From Otatea glauca (taxonomy: Eukaryota > Streptophyta > Magnoliopsida > Poales > Poaceae): a DNA stretch of 64,000 bases. Positions 46,993-58,783 of the stretch are shown piece by piece. Below the pieces are notes generated by a model. It saw nothing but the letters and a program-made list of their open reading frames with translations. It had not been told where the DNA came from and did no database searches. The stretch spans positions 47,136,743 through 47,200,742 of the forward strand of contig CM070723.1 in assembly GCA_036346275.1 (NCBI GenBank), given 5' to 3'. A program made the translations under genes and the position numbers. Positions within the stretch are counted from its first letter, which is position 1; each line of letters opens with the position of its first letter.

Positions 46993-47836
46993 TGTCGTAT
47001 GTTTGTAAACGTGACACAAGAGGGAGGGGACGCGGGCCGTCTTACGGGCCTACGTCTGAGAGAGAAAGAGTAGACACGAGGGTTTATCTGAGTTCGGGCG
47101 CTTAGCGGGCGCCCTACTCTGTCGGTGTGTTCCCGGGGAGTAGGAGGAGGCTCTGGTCCGGCTCCCAGGGACACACCGAGTTTAGTTTTGTATTCAATCA
47201 GCGTCCTCCACAAGCGTGGGTTACAACGGGGTTTTATAGGCGCCCAGCCTGTTACACAAATTACCATCCTACCCCTACTACAATAACTCAACCCGGGGCA
47301 TCCTGTTCATTCCCGGGTGAAAGTAGTGGATCCCACGTCATCCCTTCGTAGGGGCAGGTCTCTGACTCCGGGACCCCACAGGGCGCCTCCCGTAGACGCC
47401 CGCGAGGTAGGAGGGTACCTCCCGTAGACGCCCGCGAGGTAGGAGAGTGCCTCCCGATACTGCGGAGTAGGAGGTACCTCCGTGAGACGCCATGGGTAGG
47501 AGGGTACTCTCACGTGGCCCATGAGCATGAGGGTACCTCCGTGAGGCGCCGCGAAGTAGGAAGGTGCGTGATGTCTCTCCGCCGCCAAGTGCCAAGTGCA
47601 TGCCGAGGAGGCCAAGCGCCCGCGATCGGGGCCGAGGTGAGATCCCTTGGGGTTTAGATTCCCTGAGTACTTCCTCCAGGAAGCCTACGGGGGTATGAGG
47701 GAGCATTCCGTAATACACCCGCAGAGGCATGAGGGAGCCTCCTGCAGACTCCCGCGGGGGCAGGAGGGAGCCTCCCGTATTACGCCCGCGGGATATGAGG
47801 TCTTCCTTCTGAGAGTTAGTGGGGTTTCCCCCAACA
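46993..47836 (-). repeat. 5' LTR of the Tat element
   Basis: Limits are TGTCGTATGTTTG and CCCCCAACA, followed by target duplication TAACC. The minus-strand TATA box is at 47232-47238. The GGAGGGTACCTCCCG-type array is shorter and more degraded (47387-47530) than in the other LTR. Confidence 0.92.
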
Positions 47837-50020
47837 TAACCTAAACAGAAGTTTAATTTAAAATGAGACCAAATTTAAATATTTTTTCAGGTATGAAAAT
47901 TTCATGGTTTTAGATGAATTTAGGAGTTGGTTTCACTAAATTTGGATTTTATTTGTAAAAGTTATAAACATTGTAAATTTGAATGTGCTATGAATCATCC
48001 TAATTAGAATTTAAATTTAAACAGAGTTTAAATTCTAATTTTTTGCATACATAGAAATTTCATGATTTTAGCAAAATTTATAAACTTGTTTGACTAAATT
48101 TGGAGCTCATGCAAAAGTTATAAGCATTTGAATTTTATATGTTCTGAAAATCCCAGAAAATAGTAAAATATGTTTTCCAATGGTGAATACATATTTTTAT
48201 ATTTTCTTGGATTTTCTCTGATTTTCAATTTATTTCCAGTCACTAACAGTAGGGGCCACATGTCAGTGACTCTTTCACTAATACCGATTCAAATTGAGTT
48301 TTAAACTGCCTGGGGCCCACATGTCATAGACTCATTAACTTAAACCAGGTTTAATTAGAAAATCTGACAGGTGGGGCCACTGTGTCCGCGTCTACAGTGT
48401 GCGAGAGGGGTCTGGCTGACACGGGGAGCCCACTTGTCGGTGGCACAAAGTAGAGCCGAGCGGAGGGGAGCTCGCCAGCGGTGATTCATGGGTGATCATC
48501 CTCACCGGGTGGTGTGATGAGCTTCAGGGGAGTGTGGGGGAACCTAGGGGATGTCTTGGTGGTGGTAGAGGCTCACCAGAGCAAGCTCACTGTGGAGCCG
48601 AGTAGCGGCGGTAATGGCGAGCGACTGAGGGGAAAAATTGGGGGTGCTTATGCTCGGGGATGTGAGGCAAAAGCATCTAGGGGACCTAGTGGTTCCATTT
48701 TGGTACCTGGTTGTGATGGAGAATGGCTGGAGCTGCTTGTCGACGTTAGCCAGAGGCGGAGAAGAAGGGGGCAGCAGCGGTGCAGTTCCAGACAACTTAA
48801 GCTTAAAATAAAGCAGGCAATGGTCTCAAGGGTTGCTAGAGATGCCTTAAGCAAAGAGGATTGGAAGATGGCTCACCTGGGGCTAATGAATTGAGCTTGC
48901 TGGCGCTATTTTGTTCTTGCAGCCAATGGAGCTCGTCAGTGCTCCAAGTCCAATGGGGCGAGCTCATTGGCCAGGAAGAATAGGGCAGCATGGGGGAGCA
49001 AGGGGTGGCCGGGCCAAGGCCTTTGTAAGCAGTGAAGTGGGGAGGCTCGGCACAACCCGTGATCACACTATGGCAAGCAAGAGGAAAAGGACACCAACGG
49101 GGTCATGCGTAGGTTTTTCCGGTGAACATGATAGGCATTCGGCGGAGGCAGTGGCTCAAGAAGGTGCAGGGAGCAGGCGGTGTGGCATTGATGAGACAGC
49201 TCGGTCGGGCACAAGTCTCTCCACGGCGCGACGTGCCTGGGCATGACAGAGCTTGGGGCCGCCCTGGTAAGGCTAGGCAGGCGAGGGGCTACCATGGCAG
49301 GGAGCAAGCGTGGCGGTGCAGGAGAATCCAGCGATGTGGCATTGGTTTTTTTTCCACGAGGGCGACCTGGCGTGGTGTGTGGGCCCGCACAATGCAGCTG
49401 GGCGCACATGTGAGGAGTGAACTGCTGTGGTGCTGTGTGTGTGAGAGAGAGAAGAACTCTCGAGGGAAGCGTCAGTTCTGGCTTTACGCTTTCTTGGCAA
49501 AGAACACGAGCTGGGGATAAAGGCGCTTTCCTTTTTGGGTATTTTCTGATTTTTATTTTTGATTTCTTTTTTCAGCCATAGTTTCTCGAATTTATTTAAG
49601 AAGTCAAAATCACTTCAAATTTTATGAATTTTTTTAATGGTTCGGAGCTAACACTAATGCTCCCATAAAAATTTCAGAGGATGATCAAGTCTGTGAAATT
49701 TTATAAAAATCAAACAATGCCTCTATTCCTTTTTAAAAGTCATTTTTTTATCTTTTCTAAGGCATTAAATGAATTTAAAAATTCTTGAAACTTTTTGGAG
49801 GTTATCTAGAGGTTATTTTGGATTTATAAAAAATTTCTAAACTTTGTGATGGTTCAAAACTGAGGTTTGAAAATCAAAGCCTTTCTTGGTTATTATTTAG
49901 AAGGCATTTTTCTTAATTACAAAAATTCTAGAAATTCCAGATAAATGCTGAAAATCCAAATTAAGACCAAAACTGATCCATAAGATTGCATCGCATTTTT
50001 ATAAATTTTGGGATCTTACA

Positions 50021-50812
50021 GCTGTCCTTTCAAAAAAACATTCTATATACAGCCTAACCCATCATCAATTACTTTATCTTGGCGGCATAGTCCATCCTCA
50101 AATACCACCTCTCCCATTCGCCTCCTCCCATGATCCTTCCGACATAGTTGCTATTTCCCCGTACCTCTGGCACCATCTCTTTCTCTCCTCTCACCCACCT
50201 CTACCTCTACTTCCTAACCGCACTAACACCTTCCCTGGCCGTCCCACGCCATCCCCTCCTAACTATCCCCCACCACCTCGATGCCAAATCTAGCACACTT
50301 CAGTCAAGTCGCTGTCGGATACTGCCTTGTGGCACCTCACCACCAGCTTCGCTGATCGTCTCGGGGTAGAAGACGGCGGCGACTGGAGAGGAAGAATACG
50401 GCGATGGCGTCAAATCTGAACGATCCTCACCGCCTCAACGCCGAATCTAGCGGTCTTTTTTCCCCAATTAATAAATACAATTTAGTTTTTCCCCAAATAA
50501 TTATATGTACCAGATCCTTGCCTGCGATCGACGCTCGCTCCTCATCCTTAGTGTCGTCCACGGTGACAGATCGACAGCGATAGTGTCTACGACTCCACAC
50601 ATCCAACAGTACAATGCTTGGGCCACCAGCACGGCACAGTGGAGACATGGCGTGCCCTTGTCAGTGCCTTGGCCTTACCAGAGGCGAGTCGGGCTAGTTA
50701 GACACATCACAGTGAGGTAGCCATGCCGTGCACAGCACACCTCAGCCCAAAGCATATTGGGCCTATACAGAGTCAGCACGGCACACATAGCATGACCCAA
50801 CTCCCACCTCTA
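50021..50812. other. Unclassified sequence ending in a hAT-like terminus
   Basis: No gene is supported. The first 400 bp are pyrimidine-rich. From 50620 the GGCACGGCAC/AGCACGGC motifs accumulate and the stretch ends CCCACCTCTA (50803-50812), the same ten bases that end the hAT at 52040. It is probably the right part of another hAT whose left end I could not find. Confidence 0.4.
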
Positions 50813-52156
50813 CTACAGATTGCTTGCCCTAGGACTACTCCCGCCACCTCCTCGACCACGTTGGTGACGTCCTCCCCTCCCCACTTTCTGTTCCCTGTTG
50901 TCGTCTCCCCACTTTGCCAAGCCCTTCCTGGTGGTCGCCCTACCACGCCTACCATCCCTGCCGCTCTTCCCTCACCTACTATCTCACGCACCGACTACGA
51001 GAGCCTCCCACCGGCGCCGGTTGATGACCCACTCACCGGCCGCGAAACCAAGACTAGAGGCGGGCGTCGTCGGCCGGCCGGCCCAAGACGGGCCCATCGT
51101 GCCTGGCCTAAACCGCGCCGAGCCGCGACGGCCTCGTCAGATCGCGGCGGGCTGGCCCGGCTCGTCTTCGGTGAGCCCAGGCACGGCCCATTTGCGTTTC
51201 GTGCTTGCTTCGTGCCGTGCCGACCCAGGCCCAGCCCATTTACACTATTGCGATGAGAGGAAAGGACCCGAAGTTGCTTGTAGTAGTGTGCGATATCTGA
51301 TGCTACAGATGCAATGAATGTATAGCCTAGTTGGCATTGATGTAGGAGATTATGGAAGACATCGACGGCTGCACGTTATTTAACATATATATAGTCAAAA
51401 ATAAACAATCGATTAGTGCATACTAAATGGCAATACATGCACATTCCTATGCATGAGTACATTACACCATCACATGTATTGTCTTTGGCTCTCTGCATAC
51501 TCTCTCTCCCTTTTCCTCGAGCCACCCACGCCACGGCCCACCTCCTCAGTCCCTCCGCCCGGCTTCCACCTCCTCCGCCTTGTCTTCCCGCCCCGTCTCA
51601 CCTCCCTACCGCCTCACGGCGCCTCCCTCTCCTCTCCCACCGCACGGGTCGAGCACTCGAGCCCTCCTCTACTCACTGCCGAGGCGAACGCGATGCGCGG
51701 CATGGGAGGTGAAGCTAAGACGTTGTCGCTGGTTCGGCCGCTTGCGCCAGCGTTGCCACGGGCTCTGCTGCGTGTTGCACGGCCGACGTGGCGCCGTCGG
51801 ACGTGCCGTGCCTCGCAAGACGAACGGGCTCGTTCGGGCCGCGGCCGCCCGAGCACGGTCATATCGTGTCGTGCGGGCCGGGCCGCCCATCGTGCTCGAT
51901 TGGCAGACCCGGCACGGCCCGGACAACCGTGCCGGGCCGGCCCGGTCCTTTTGAAACAGTGTCGTGCCGGGCCACGGGTCATACTGGGCCGGGCGTGCCT
52001 CGGGCCAACCCAAAATAGCCCGGCTCAGTGCCCACCTCTAACCAGCACCACATCCTCGAAGACCCTTTGACCCCCTCAACCTGGCGCGCTACCTAACACC
52101 ACGCTTTAGCGACCTGACAACTCAGACTAGGTAGATGAAGAAAAAGAAATAACATA
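50813..52156. repeat. Dispersed repeat X, copy 2 (split by a hAT)
   Basis: Segments 50813-51046 and 52041-52156 match repeat X copy 1 at 22555-22933 in order and orientation, including CTTGCCCTAGGACTACTCC and GAAGACCCTTTGACCCCC. The hAT at 51055-52040 lies between them. Confidence 0.7.
51055..52040. mobile_element. Non-autonomous hAT element, 986 bp
   Basis: Ends are TAGAGGCGGGC and, inverted, TAGAGGTGGGC. The flanks ACCAAGAC (51047-51054) and ACCAGCAC (52041-52048) are an 8-bp target duplication with two changes, the hAT length. Both ends are crowded with GGGCCGGGCC/GGCACGGCCC motifs typical of hAT subterminal regions. The middle (51290-51500) is AT-rich. No transposase is present, and the long open frames here are products of GC richness. 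Repeat X copy 1 shows the unoccupied site. Confidence 0.82.
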
Positions 52157-52463
52157 TACTATACTTGCATCATTGTAGCATGGAGCATTTTTGTTTTTAG
52201 TAAAAAAAGTTAAAAGTGCTAGAATACGAAAAGAATGGTGAATCTTGACTATTTCTATGAATTTAGTGGCATAACACGAGGGGTAATCTTCATGGTGGCA
52301 TTTTTCGCGAAGTGTCAAACTTTACGGTGGCAAATAATCATTTTGGTTGTTGTAACTGATGAAAAAAAAGAAAGAAAACAGGCTAAACATGACTACATGC
52401 AACCAATTTAAAATCATTGTAATTTTGTGGAGGACTAAAACGGCTAATAGAGGAGGGGTGAAT
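52157..52463. other. Unclassified 300-bp spacer
   Basis: AT-rich sequence between repeat X copy 2 and the next solo LTR. A phrase TGGTGGCATTTTTCGCGAAG near 52293 and GGTGGCAAATAATC at 52325 suggest an old MITE-like fragment, but no terminal repeats were found. Confidence 0.4.
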
Positions 52464-52468
52464 AGGAG

Positions 52469-55400
52469 TGTCGGGACCCGAATATAGAAATCCAGACCCT
52501 CTGTGTATATCACACTAGTTCAGGATCATGCTAATATACACAGGCTCAACATAGATGAATATCACAATCATACACAGCAGAAACATAATAAAAGACTCTA
52601 TATATTAAATATAACTGGTTGAATGGCCTTATGGTCAACTTACATGATTAAACCACGCAGGGCTAACTAAGAACATTTACTAAGACATTGCAGCGAAATA
52701 GAAAAACGTAAATGACCCATCAATATACCACAGGCAACTGACAAGGCTCGCACCCTAAACATTCGTCTCCTCCTGATACTCCTCCAGAACTGGTATAGAC
52801 TCCTCAACTGGTGATGTTGTTATTCGGCAAGGGTGAGTACTTAGAGCACTCAACAAGTTATGCACAGAATGCAATTCTAACATCACTATATGCAAGTCTT
52901 ATTCCAAAGGAATGGTTAACATTGTTATTTTGCAATAAAGTAGCATTTAAAAATTAATACAATAAGTAGATTGAAAAGACAGTAAAACAAACAACGGTAA
53001 TTAATAACATTCAATATTTCTCTAGTAAACATGGCATCTAACCCTAAGTCAAGTTCCAAACCTTCCAATGCCAACTTGCCATCCCATCCAAGTTTCATTT
53101 TATAAAATCTAACCCTTGACTGTAATCCTCAAGCATTACTCAATACCACGAGCACGGCTGTCCGAATAGATTTTACACTCTGCAGATGTTATGCGCTTTA
53201 CCCACACGACATGATCCTCTCTTTTAGCCTCCAATTTCATGTTTCCTTTGGCGATCGGCCAAGAGGTCATGACAGCCTTTGCAATGCTTTATCTTAACCC
53301 AATACTATCCACTAAGGTTTCAACACTGAAGGGACTGGTTACCACACTCAGACCCCCCTCTTACGCCATGTGAGTTCATTAAATAATTGAACCTCACACC
53401 ACAATTGGTAGTACCAAAGCTAAGACATGACAAATTAATCAGCGAGGTCCATCCCATTCCAGACATGTGGTTGCATATTTGACTCAGGTAAAGGCTTACA
53501 AGATTAAGTCTTTAAGATGACTAGGGCAAAACTTCTACATACCTTCTGCCCTTCCGGCCCACCTTGGCACACTGCCCCTTACCACTTGCTCCAATCTAAA
53601 TAATTACTACCCCAGTTGATTAACAAGCACCACGTGCTATCAACAAGTCAACATCGTTGCGTGACCTCTTCGTCACTATAACTCAACATCATTGTGTGAC
53701 AACACCTAATACACCAATTCCATAAACATATTCCATATTCCATTAGTCAAGATTAACTTTTGATATTCCAAAGACATGTGTTCTACGTGACATGGCTAAG
53801 CATACTAACACGGTCTATTCAACTCATGTTGATTATTATGATTAGCCAACTAGTAATGAACCAATCTAGGGTGACAATTAATCATGCATACAAATGACAA
53901 GGTAGGGTATAGTTCAATTAAGTAGATTAACTAGATTCCAAACTATTTTGAAACAGTTATACACATAAAATATCATGCATAAGGTAAAACAACACAGACA
54001 TTTTGTAAACTGGGTTCAACATGATCAAAGCACAACTTGCCTTGGAAAAGTTCTTATTCTTGCTTTAGAACTTGATCTTGTGTCAACGAATCCTCCTCGG
54101 ATGCTCCGAGCACTTTGATGTCTACGCGTAACGAGAAAGAATACCAAATAAATACCAAAATAGAGAAAAAAAACTCCAAAAATCAAATCAAATTCACTTT
54201 TACAAATTTTTAGAAAATTGAATCACCTCAATCGGAGCTCATATGAGGGAGAACGGGCTCTCGAAAGATTGAGAAAATCAGAAATTCAATAATTAATCGA
54301 ATTATTTTTATACTGAAAATCTTATTTATTGCGCAAGCATAACGTCAGCATGACATCAACCCTAGCACGGACCAATCAGATCGTGTCACGGGTCCATGGA
54401 CTCAGTCCACGGAACCAGATTGTTTCACCGTGGACTCGGTCCACAACACTTGGGCTTCCGTGCGACACGTGTTAGAGCCCAATTGGTCTCGGCGTAGGCT
54501 TGATCTGGACCGCACGACTCGAATCAAACAGTCAAAATCGGACGCGGCTACTGACAGAGACGCAGGCAGGTGGCTTGACGCGGAGCCGGCCACGCATCGC
54601 GCATCCACAGCCAGCTACGGATCGAATGGCCAAGAGATGAAACAACAATTTTTCTGCGACGTTCTCTGGCAAATCTCAAAGTTCTTGGGGTTGTGAACTC
54701 GTTGGTGCTCTCAAAGTTGACAGAAACGCGACGACGGTGGAGTTCTTCTCGAAAATCCAACGCTTCTCACCCGGCTAACTCCGACGAGCGTTCTCTTCAT
54801 GCTTGAAGCTTCTCGGTGAAAATTGACCGATAGAAAGGAGCGCAAGATCTTGGTGATCATCGGAGGGGTGCTAATGAGGCTTTTATAGCCCTTGAATGCA
54901 GTGCACGGGCCAAAAACCTTGTCCGACGCGACATAGGAGTTTGAGTTCGAAACGACGACGGCGGCGTAAGACAATGTCTCAGCCATCCACGTGTCGCAAA
55001 TCCAGCGGGCACCAGCGCACGGGGCGCGGCAAGATATCACGCGTGCATCCGAGCAAATCCGATGGTATATAAACGTTAAGGTTCCACTTAACTCCCGACC
55101 GTCCAATCAAATTTCAACGGTGCCTGATCTAGGGTTTCTAGAACCCGTGCCAAATGGGTCGGCTCACGCACAGTACTGGGCTTTCGGCCTGAGAACTGTT
55201 TCAAGATTTTTGTGAGTTTTTGAATTAAAATAATTCTGATAGTTAAATTAATTCGGTTAGGGCATTAAAATATCAGAAAAATTATAGAAAAATTCTCAAA
55301 AATACTTTGAGATATTTGAAACTCAAATAAAGTATTTCTCATTAAAATTTTATTAAACTTTCTCATAATTTAAATAGTTTTTCATAAAAGGCCTTAATAC

Positions 55401-55505
55401 TTAATATTTAATAATTTCAAATAAAATCTAGAAAAATCCAATAAATTCAGAAAATTCATAAAATGCATATTAAATTCAAATAAAGCCAAAAATTGAGATG
55501 TTACG
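52469..55505 (-). mobile_element. Tekay-like solo LTR, minus strand
   Basis: A 3037-bp LTR related, in reverse orientation, to the LTRs at 2862 and 12316: both contain the CACAACTTGTTGAGTGC-type block, ACTCACCCTTG, and CCCAGG-type segments in the same order. Plus-strand limits are TGTCGGGACCC and GAGATGTTACG (TG changed to CG on the minus strand). Flanks AGGAG and AGGAT are a near-perfect target duplication. A minus-strand TATA box (TATAAAA) is at 54881-54887. No internal region adjoins it, so it is a solo LTR. Confidence 0.88.
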
Positions 55506-56129
55506 AGGATCCAAATAAAAAACTTCCCCTCAAAAAGTATCGAAGCCTCTATTTTGTAAAGCCAACAAAAAGGAACAACAAATCCAGTACTAGACAAAAG
55601 AGTATTCTAGTCACTTTCCCTAAAGCACCAACTAGAGTGCACAACCAGGGTAGTACTGGATAGATGTCCAATGCTGTCAAATAAACAGTAAAAACAGCAC
55701 GATCTCAAAAACAAGAACTGAGATGACCTTTAATCGTTGGAGAATCTTGATCTGTTCTTGCTCATGGGGTATTAATGATCAACATGATGTTAGATCAACT
55801 CCCACACGTCCTAGCAAGCTAGATCACGACACAATCAACTCCCAAAACAAAGAGAACGCGATCTATTGAGGTCTTTCTTCTTGCTACAGCAGATCGGTTT
55901 ATGATGAAGAACTCAGAGAAAGGAGTTGCCGCGGGCCTAGATGATTGATATGTGTTCCAAAGATACACCATCCATCAATCACTCATCCTTGGCATAAGAT
56001 CAAACAAGACGGATAAAAATGAACCAAGAGAATGTAGAAGGAGATGATTGCAAACAAAGCAAAGCAAGAATTAGAATGTAAGCCCAAATTTGAACAAGAT
56101 TCTTGTGCTGTAACTTTTTCTATTTCTTG
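55506..56129. other. Unclassified AT-rich sequence
   Basis: No gene is visible. It precedes the copia gag fragment on the same strand and could be the leader or LTR of that element, but I cannot show this. Confidence 0.35.
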
Positions 56130-56498
56130 GAAGGATGGTTTACAAAGCCTCACAACCAGGTAGGCAAAAGCTCAGAGAGCATCTGGATACCAAAATCCTT
56201 TGAATGTCAAGATTAACCTGATAGCTCGATCTCTTGGAGCTGCTATTACCCAGCCTAAAGCTAGCACCCCTACTCTTCCTGAAGCTACCAAGTGTGTAGC
56301 CCTGCACTTTATGAGGCATCATCTCCATCCGAACTTAAAGGCCGAGTATTTGATGGAGAAGGACCCGCTAGTACTATAGAATTCCCTGAAGGAATGATAT
56401 AACTAGCAAAGATCTGCCCTACTGCCAAAAACACAGCGTGAATAGACCCTCCTATGCTTTTTGGATTTTAAGACCGTGGTAGCATAAAACTCAGCCAT
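56130..56498 (+). pseudogene. gag: Ty1/copia gag fragment
   Basis: Plus-strand translation gives KASTPTLPEATKCVALHFMR, then HHLHPNLKAEYLMEKDPLVL, and further LDFKTVVA and NSAI, the conserved start of Ty1/copia gag (UBN2-type). Stops appear where TGG, CGA or CAG codons are expected, which fits C-to-T decay of methylated DNA. The frame is cut at 56498 by an LTR-like sequence. The protease part of what may be the same element resumes near 62966. Confidence 0.7.
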
Positions 56499-56999
56499 TG
56501 TAAGATCGAGGATGCCGACTAGAGGGGGGTGAATTGGCGGCTATAAAAATTTCTTCTATGATTAATTAAAATCTCGCCTAAGTACCCTTATGCCAAAACC
56601 TAAATGATAATCGATGCGGAAATGATAAACTAAGGTTTTGACAATTAAAGCCTAAGTCAACTAGGCTCACTAAGTGCACTAGCTAATTATGTCTCTAATT
56701 AAGAATATGCAATCCTAAAGACAATCAAGCAATTTAATTCTAAGAATGTAAATTGCAACAATGTAAATAAAGATTGCAACCAAACATAAAGAGACACACC
56801 AATGTTTTACTGTGGTGTTCAGAGACTTGCCGGTCTCTCCTAATCCACGTTGAGACAAGCCCAAAACACTTTGGACCGGCTCCACAAATTGAGCACCCGC
56901 CTCGAATCCACTAATGGTAGCTCTTTCCCCCTCCGGATAGGTGAGCTCCGACCTTCAAAACTTTGTCAGGCCTTCTCACAATCTCCTTGAGAAGGTCAC

Positions 57000-57093
57000 C
57001 GCGCACGACGCCTCCACACGCCGTCTAGGTGTCAGCAAACACCAAGAGCGCACGACGCCTTCACACGCCGTCTAGGTGTCGGCAAACACCAAG
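57000..57093. repeat. 47-bp tandem duplication
   Basis: GCGCACGACGCCTCCACACG, followed by CCGTCTAGGTGTCAGCAAAC and ACCAAGA, occurs twice in a row (57000-57046, 57047-57093) with two substitutions. Confidence 0.9.
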
Positions 57094-57160
57094 AGTAACA
57101 AGTCAAGCCCTCTAGCTTGAGCTCTACCAAATACAACACATATACAATGGTGATCACCAA

Positions 57161-58714
57161 GTGCAACACATGCACAAGGCTCCCCTCAAGTGCAACATAT
57201 GCAAAAGAGGCTCTCAGTCCTCTTCTAATTGCAACACATGCAATTAGAGCTCACTCTGACTCAAAAACCAAATTAGAGAGTGCAACGCATGCACAACTGA
57301 ACCACAAAGAGCTATGAACTCACCAAAACCCCAGCCCCACCCAAATGCCAGCCCCCAAAGCTTCTTATATAGCCTCTACAAGAAAAACTAGCCGTTGTAG
57401 GGCAAAATGGGCAAAAATGCCCAGGAAACCGAGTCATACCGCCCTAGGGCCAGTATGACCTCTCCTCAGAGGCTAACGGCTAAAAACACTAGCCGTTACT
57501 TAGAAAATCCTGTCATACCGGACCCCAAAAATTGTATACCCCTTCTCTGAAAAAATGCATCCAAATGACCCCGGTCATACCGGCCGGAGAGGGTCCGGTC
57601 ATATCGCGGGCCGATATGACCGGAGTAACCCCGATCATTCCACTGATACAACTACGAAAAAGCTCATAACTTTTTACTCCGAACTCCGATTTAGGTGATC
57701 TTGGATTCTATGCGAAGCTTATCACAAGGGCTACAATCTCCACCCATTTTCAAGATTTAAGCAACCATAGATATTTTTAAATATCATAAAAACAAAACTC
57801 TAATGTAGTCATTCAAGTCTAAAATCTGATTTTTCGAAATCCCTCACATAGACTTGATCATGGGCATGACTACAAGCTAGTAAGAGTCAATAAGATCAAA
57901 TATTGAGCCATGTGATGATCAACTCATGATCAAAAAAATTTTAGAAAACATATTTGCAAAATCTAATCACATGCTCCAATATCAAATGCATGAACACCAA
58001 TATTTTGCAAAACACATTCGCATTATAAATCTTGTAAACAAGAGCAATCAAGATCATATTTTTGAGCCATGTGATAATCAACATATGATCAAACCAATTT
58101 GCAAACTCTATTCACATGCTACAAAATAAGATTCAATTAAACTATATTTTGCAAAAAGTCATTTTGCAAACACAAAGCATAAACCTATCTTAGCCGTTGT
58201 GATGATCAACACATGATCAAGTCACAAGCTAAGACTCCGATGCATGAGCTCTCTATTTGCAACACATGCAAATATCTAACTCCATACAAACAACCACTTA
58301 AACCCACTTGCATAAGCTATCTCCCTTTTTCAAACATGCAAATCCATAGCTCTATGCAAAAACCAAATCAAGATTCAATAAGAAACAAGCATGAGCTCCC
58401 TTATTTGCAACACATGCAAATACTTAGCTCATGCAAAAACCAAATAAGAGAATGAGCTAAAGTGAACCGGATTGAGTTCATCAACACATGATGAAGCTCA
58501 AGCTATAAGACTCGACCCCTCTTAATAGTACGACAATCTATATTAGCAACCCGGTCTCTCATCCAAACACCGAGACCGGTAAAAGATTAGGAACACATCC
58601 TTAGCCCTAACTAGTTATACTTTTGCCTCTAGCACCTCCACTTAGAGCTTTTATGATTTCCATCATCTTCTCTCCAAGCCGAGTCCTTTCTTCTTGTTCA
58701 TCAACATATGATGA
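57161..58714. repeat. Family of mini-hairpins with near-constant loop
   Basis: Perfect inverted repeats with a five-base loop ACACA, ACATA or one-base variants recur at 57161-57175, 57191-57203, 57227-57245, 57280-57294, 57916-57932, 58077-58089, 58203-58219, 58255-58273, 58402-58422, 58477-58495 and 58698-58714. Stems are 4-8 bp and differ: GTGCA, AATTGCA, TGATCA, ATTTGCA, TATTTGCA, TTCATCA. Two further members lie beyond the nested element: 61557-61575 (TCCATTA-ACACA-TAATGGA) and about 61698-61710. Confidence 0.85.
57430..57650. repeat. Inverted GTCATACC/GGTATGAC motif cluster
   Basis: GTCATACCGG, GTCATATCG and their inverted forms (AGTATGAC, ATATGACCGG) occur at least six times in 220 bp. 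Pairs could form stems such as CCGGTCATA...GATATGACCGG near 57595-57625. Confidence 0.7.
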
Positions 58715-58783
58715 GCCTTCTCTAGCTTCACTTCACTTCGGGATTCATCCTTAAAGCTCATCAACACATAATAACTTCTTTTT

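Larger units (their letters stand above)
26427..47836 (-). mobile_element. Ty3/gypsy element of the Tat lineage, minus strand
   Basis: LTRs of 863 and 844 bp are flanked by the exact target duplication TAACC (26422-26426 and 47837-47841). On the minus strand the order is 5' LTR, a primer site reading TTTGGCGCCGTCCGTGGGG, gag, protease, reverse transcriptase, two RNase H regions, integrase without chromodomain, a long 3' region with an ORF on the opposite strand, and the 3' LTR. Dual RNase H and an extra ORF after integrase are known for the Tat lineage (Grande, RIRE2, Retand relatives). A Ty1/copia element splits gag. Without that insertion the element would be about 13.1 kb. Coding damage is modest compared with the Tekay-type element. 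Confidence 0.92.
23131..50020 (-). mobile_element. Roughly 4.2-kb minus-strand solo LTR carrying nested insertions
   Basis: The LTR itself is the sum of 23131-23517, 24779-26426 and 47842-50020. Read on the minus strand it starts TGTAAGATCCC at 50020 and ends at 23131. Its blocks (GGCAACTGACAA, TTTTACACTCTGCAG, GGCCAAGAGGTCATGAC) also occur in the Tekay-like solo LTR at 52469-55505 and in the short element at 58784-61455. No primer site or polypurine tract flanks either end, so it is a solo LTR left by recombination. The contiguity of its pieces is proved by the target duplications of the TRIM (TAGTG) and the Tat element (TAACC). A target duplication of the LTR itself is unclear (GCTGT-like at both ends). 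GC-rich frames at 48460-49520 are not genes. Confidence 0.75.

Noticed and set aside
48514..49520. Plus- and minus-strand frames of 110-132 codons
   Set aside because: Inside the big solo LTR, not conserved in order with any known protein, and frames overlap on both strands.
51453..52070. 205-codon plus-strand frame
   Set aside because: Composed of the hAT subterminal GGCACGGCCC clusters; runs past the element end.
57117..58455. Tandem-looking TGCAACACATGCA words suggested a CRISPR-like or simple satellite array
   Set aside because: Spacing is irregular, stems differ, and there is no constant repeat-spacer unit. Reported instead as a hairpin family.
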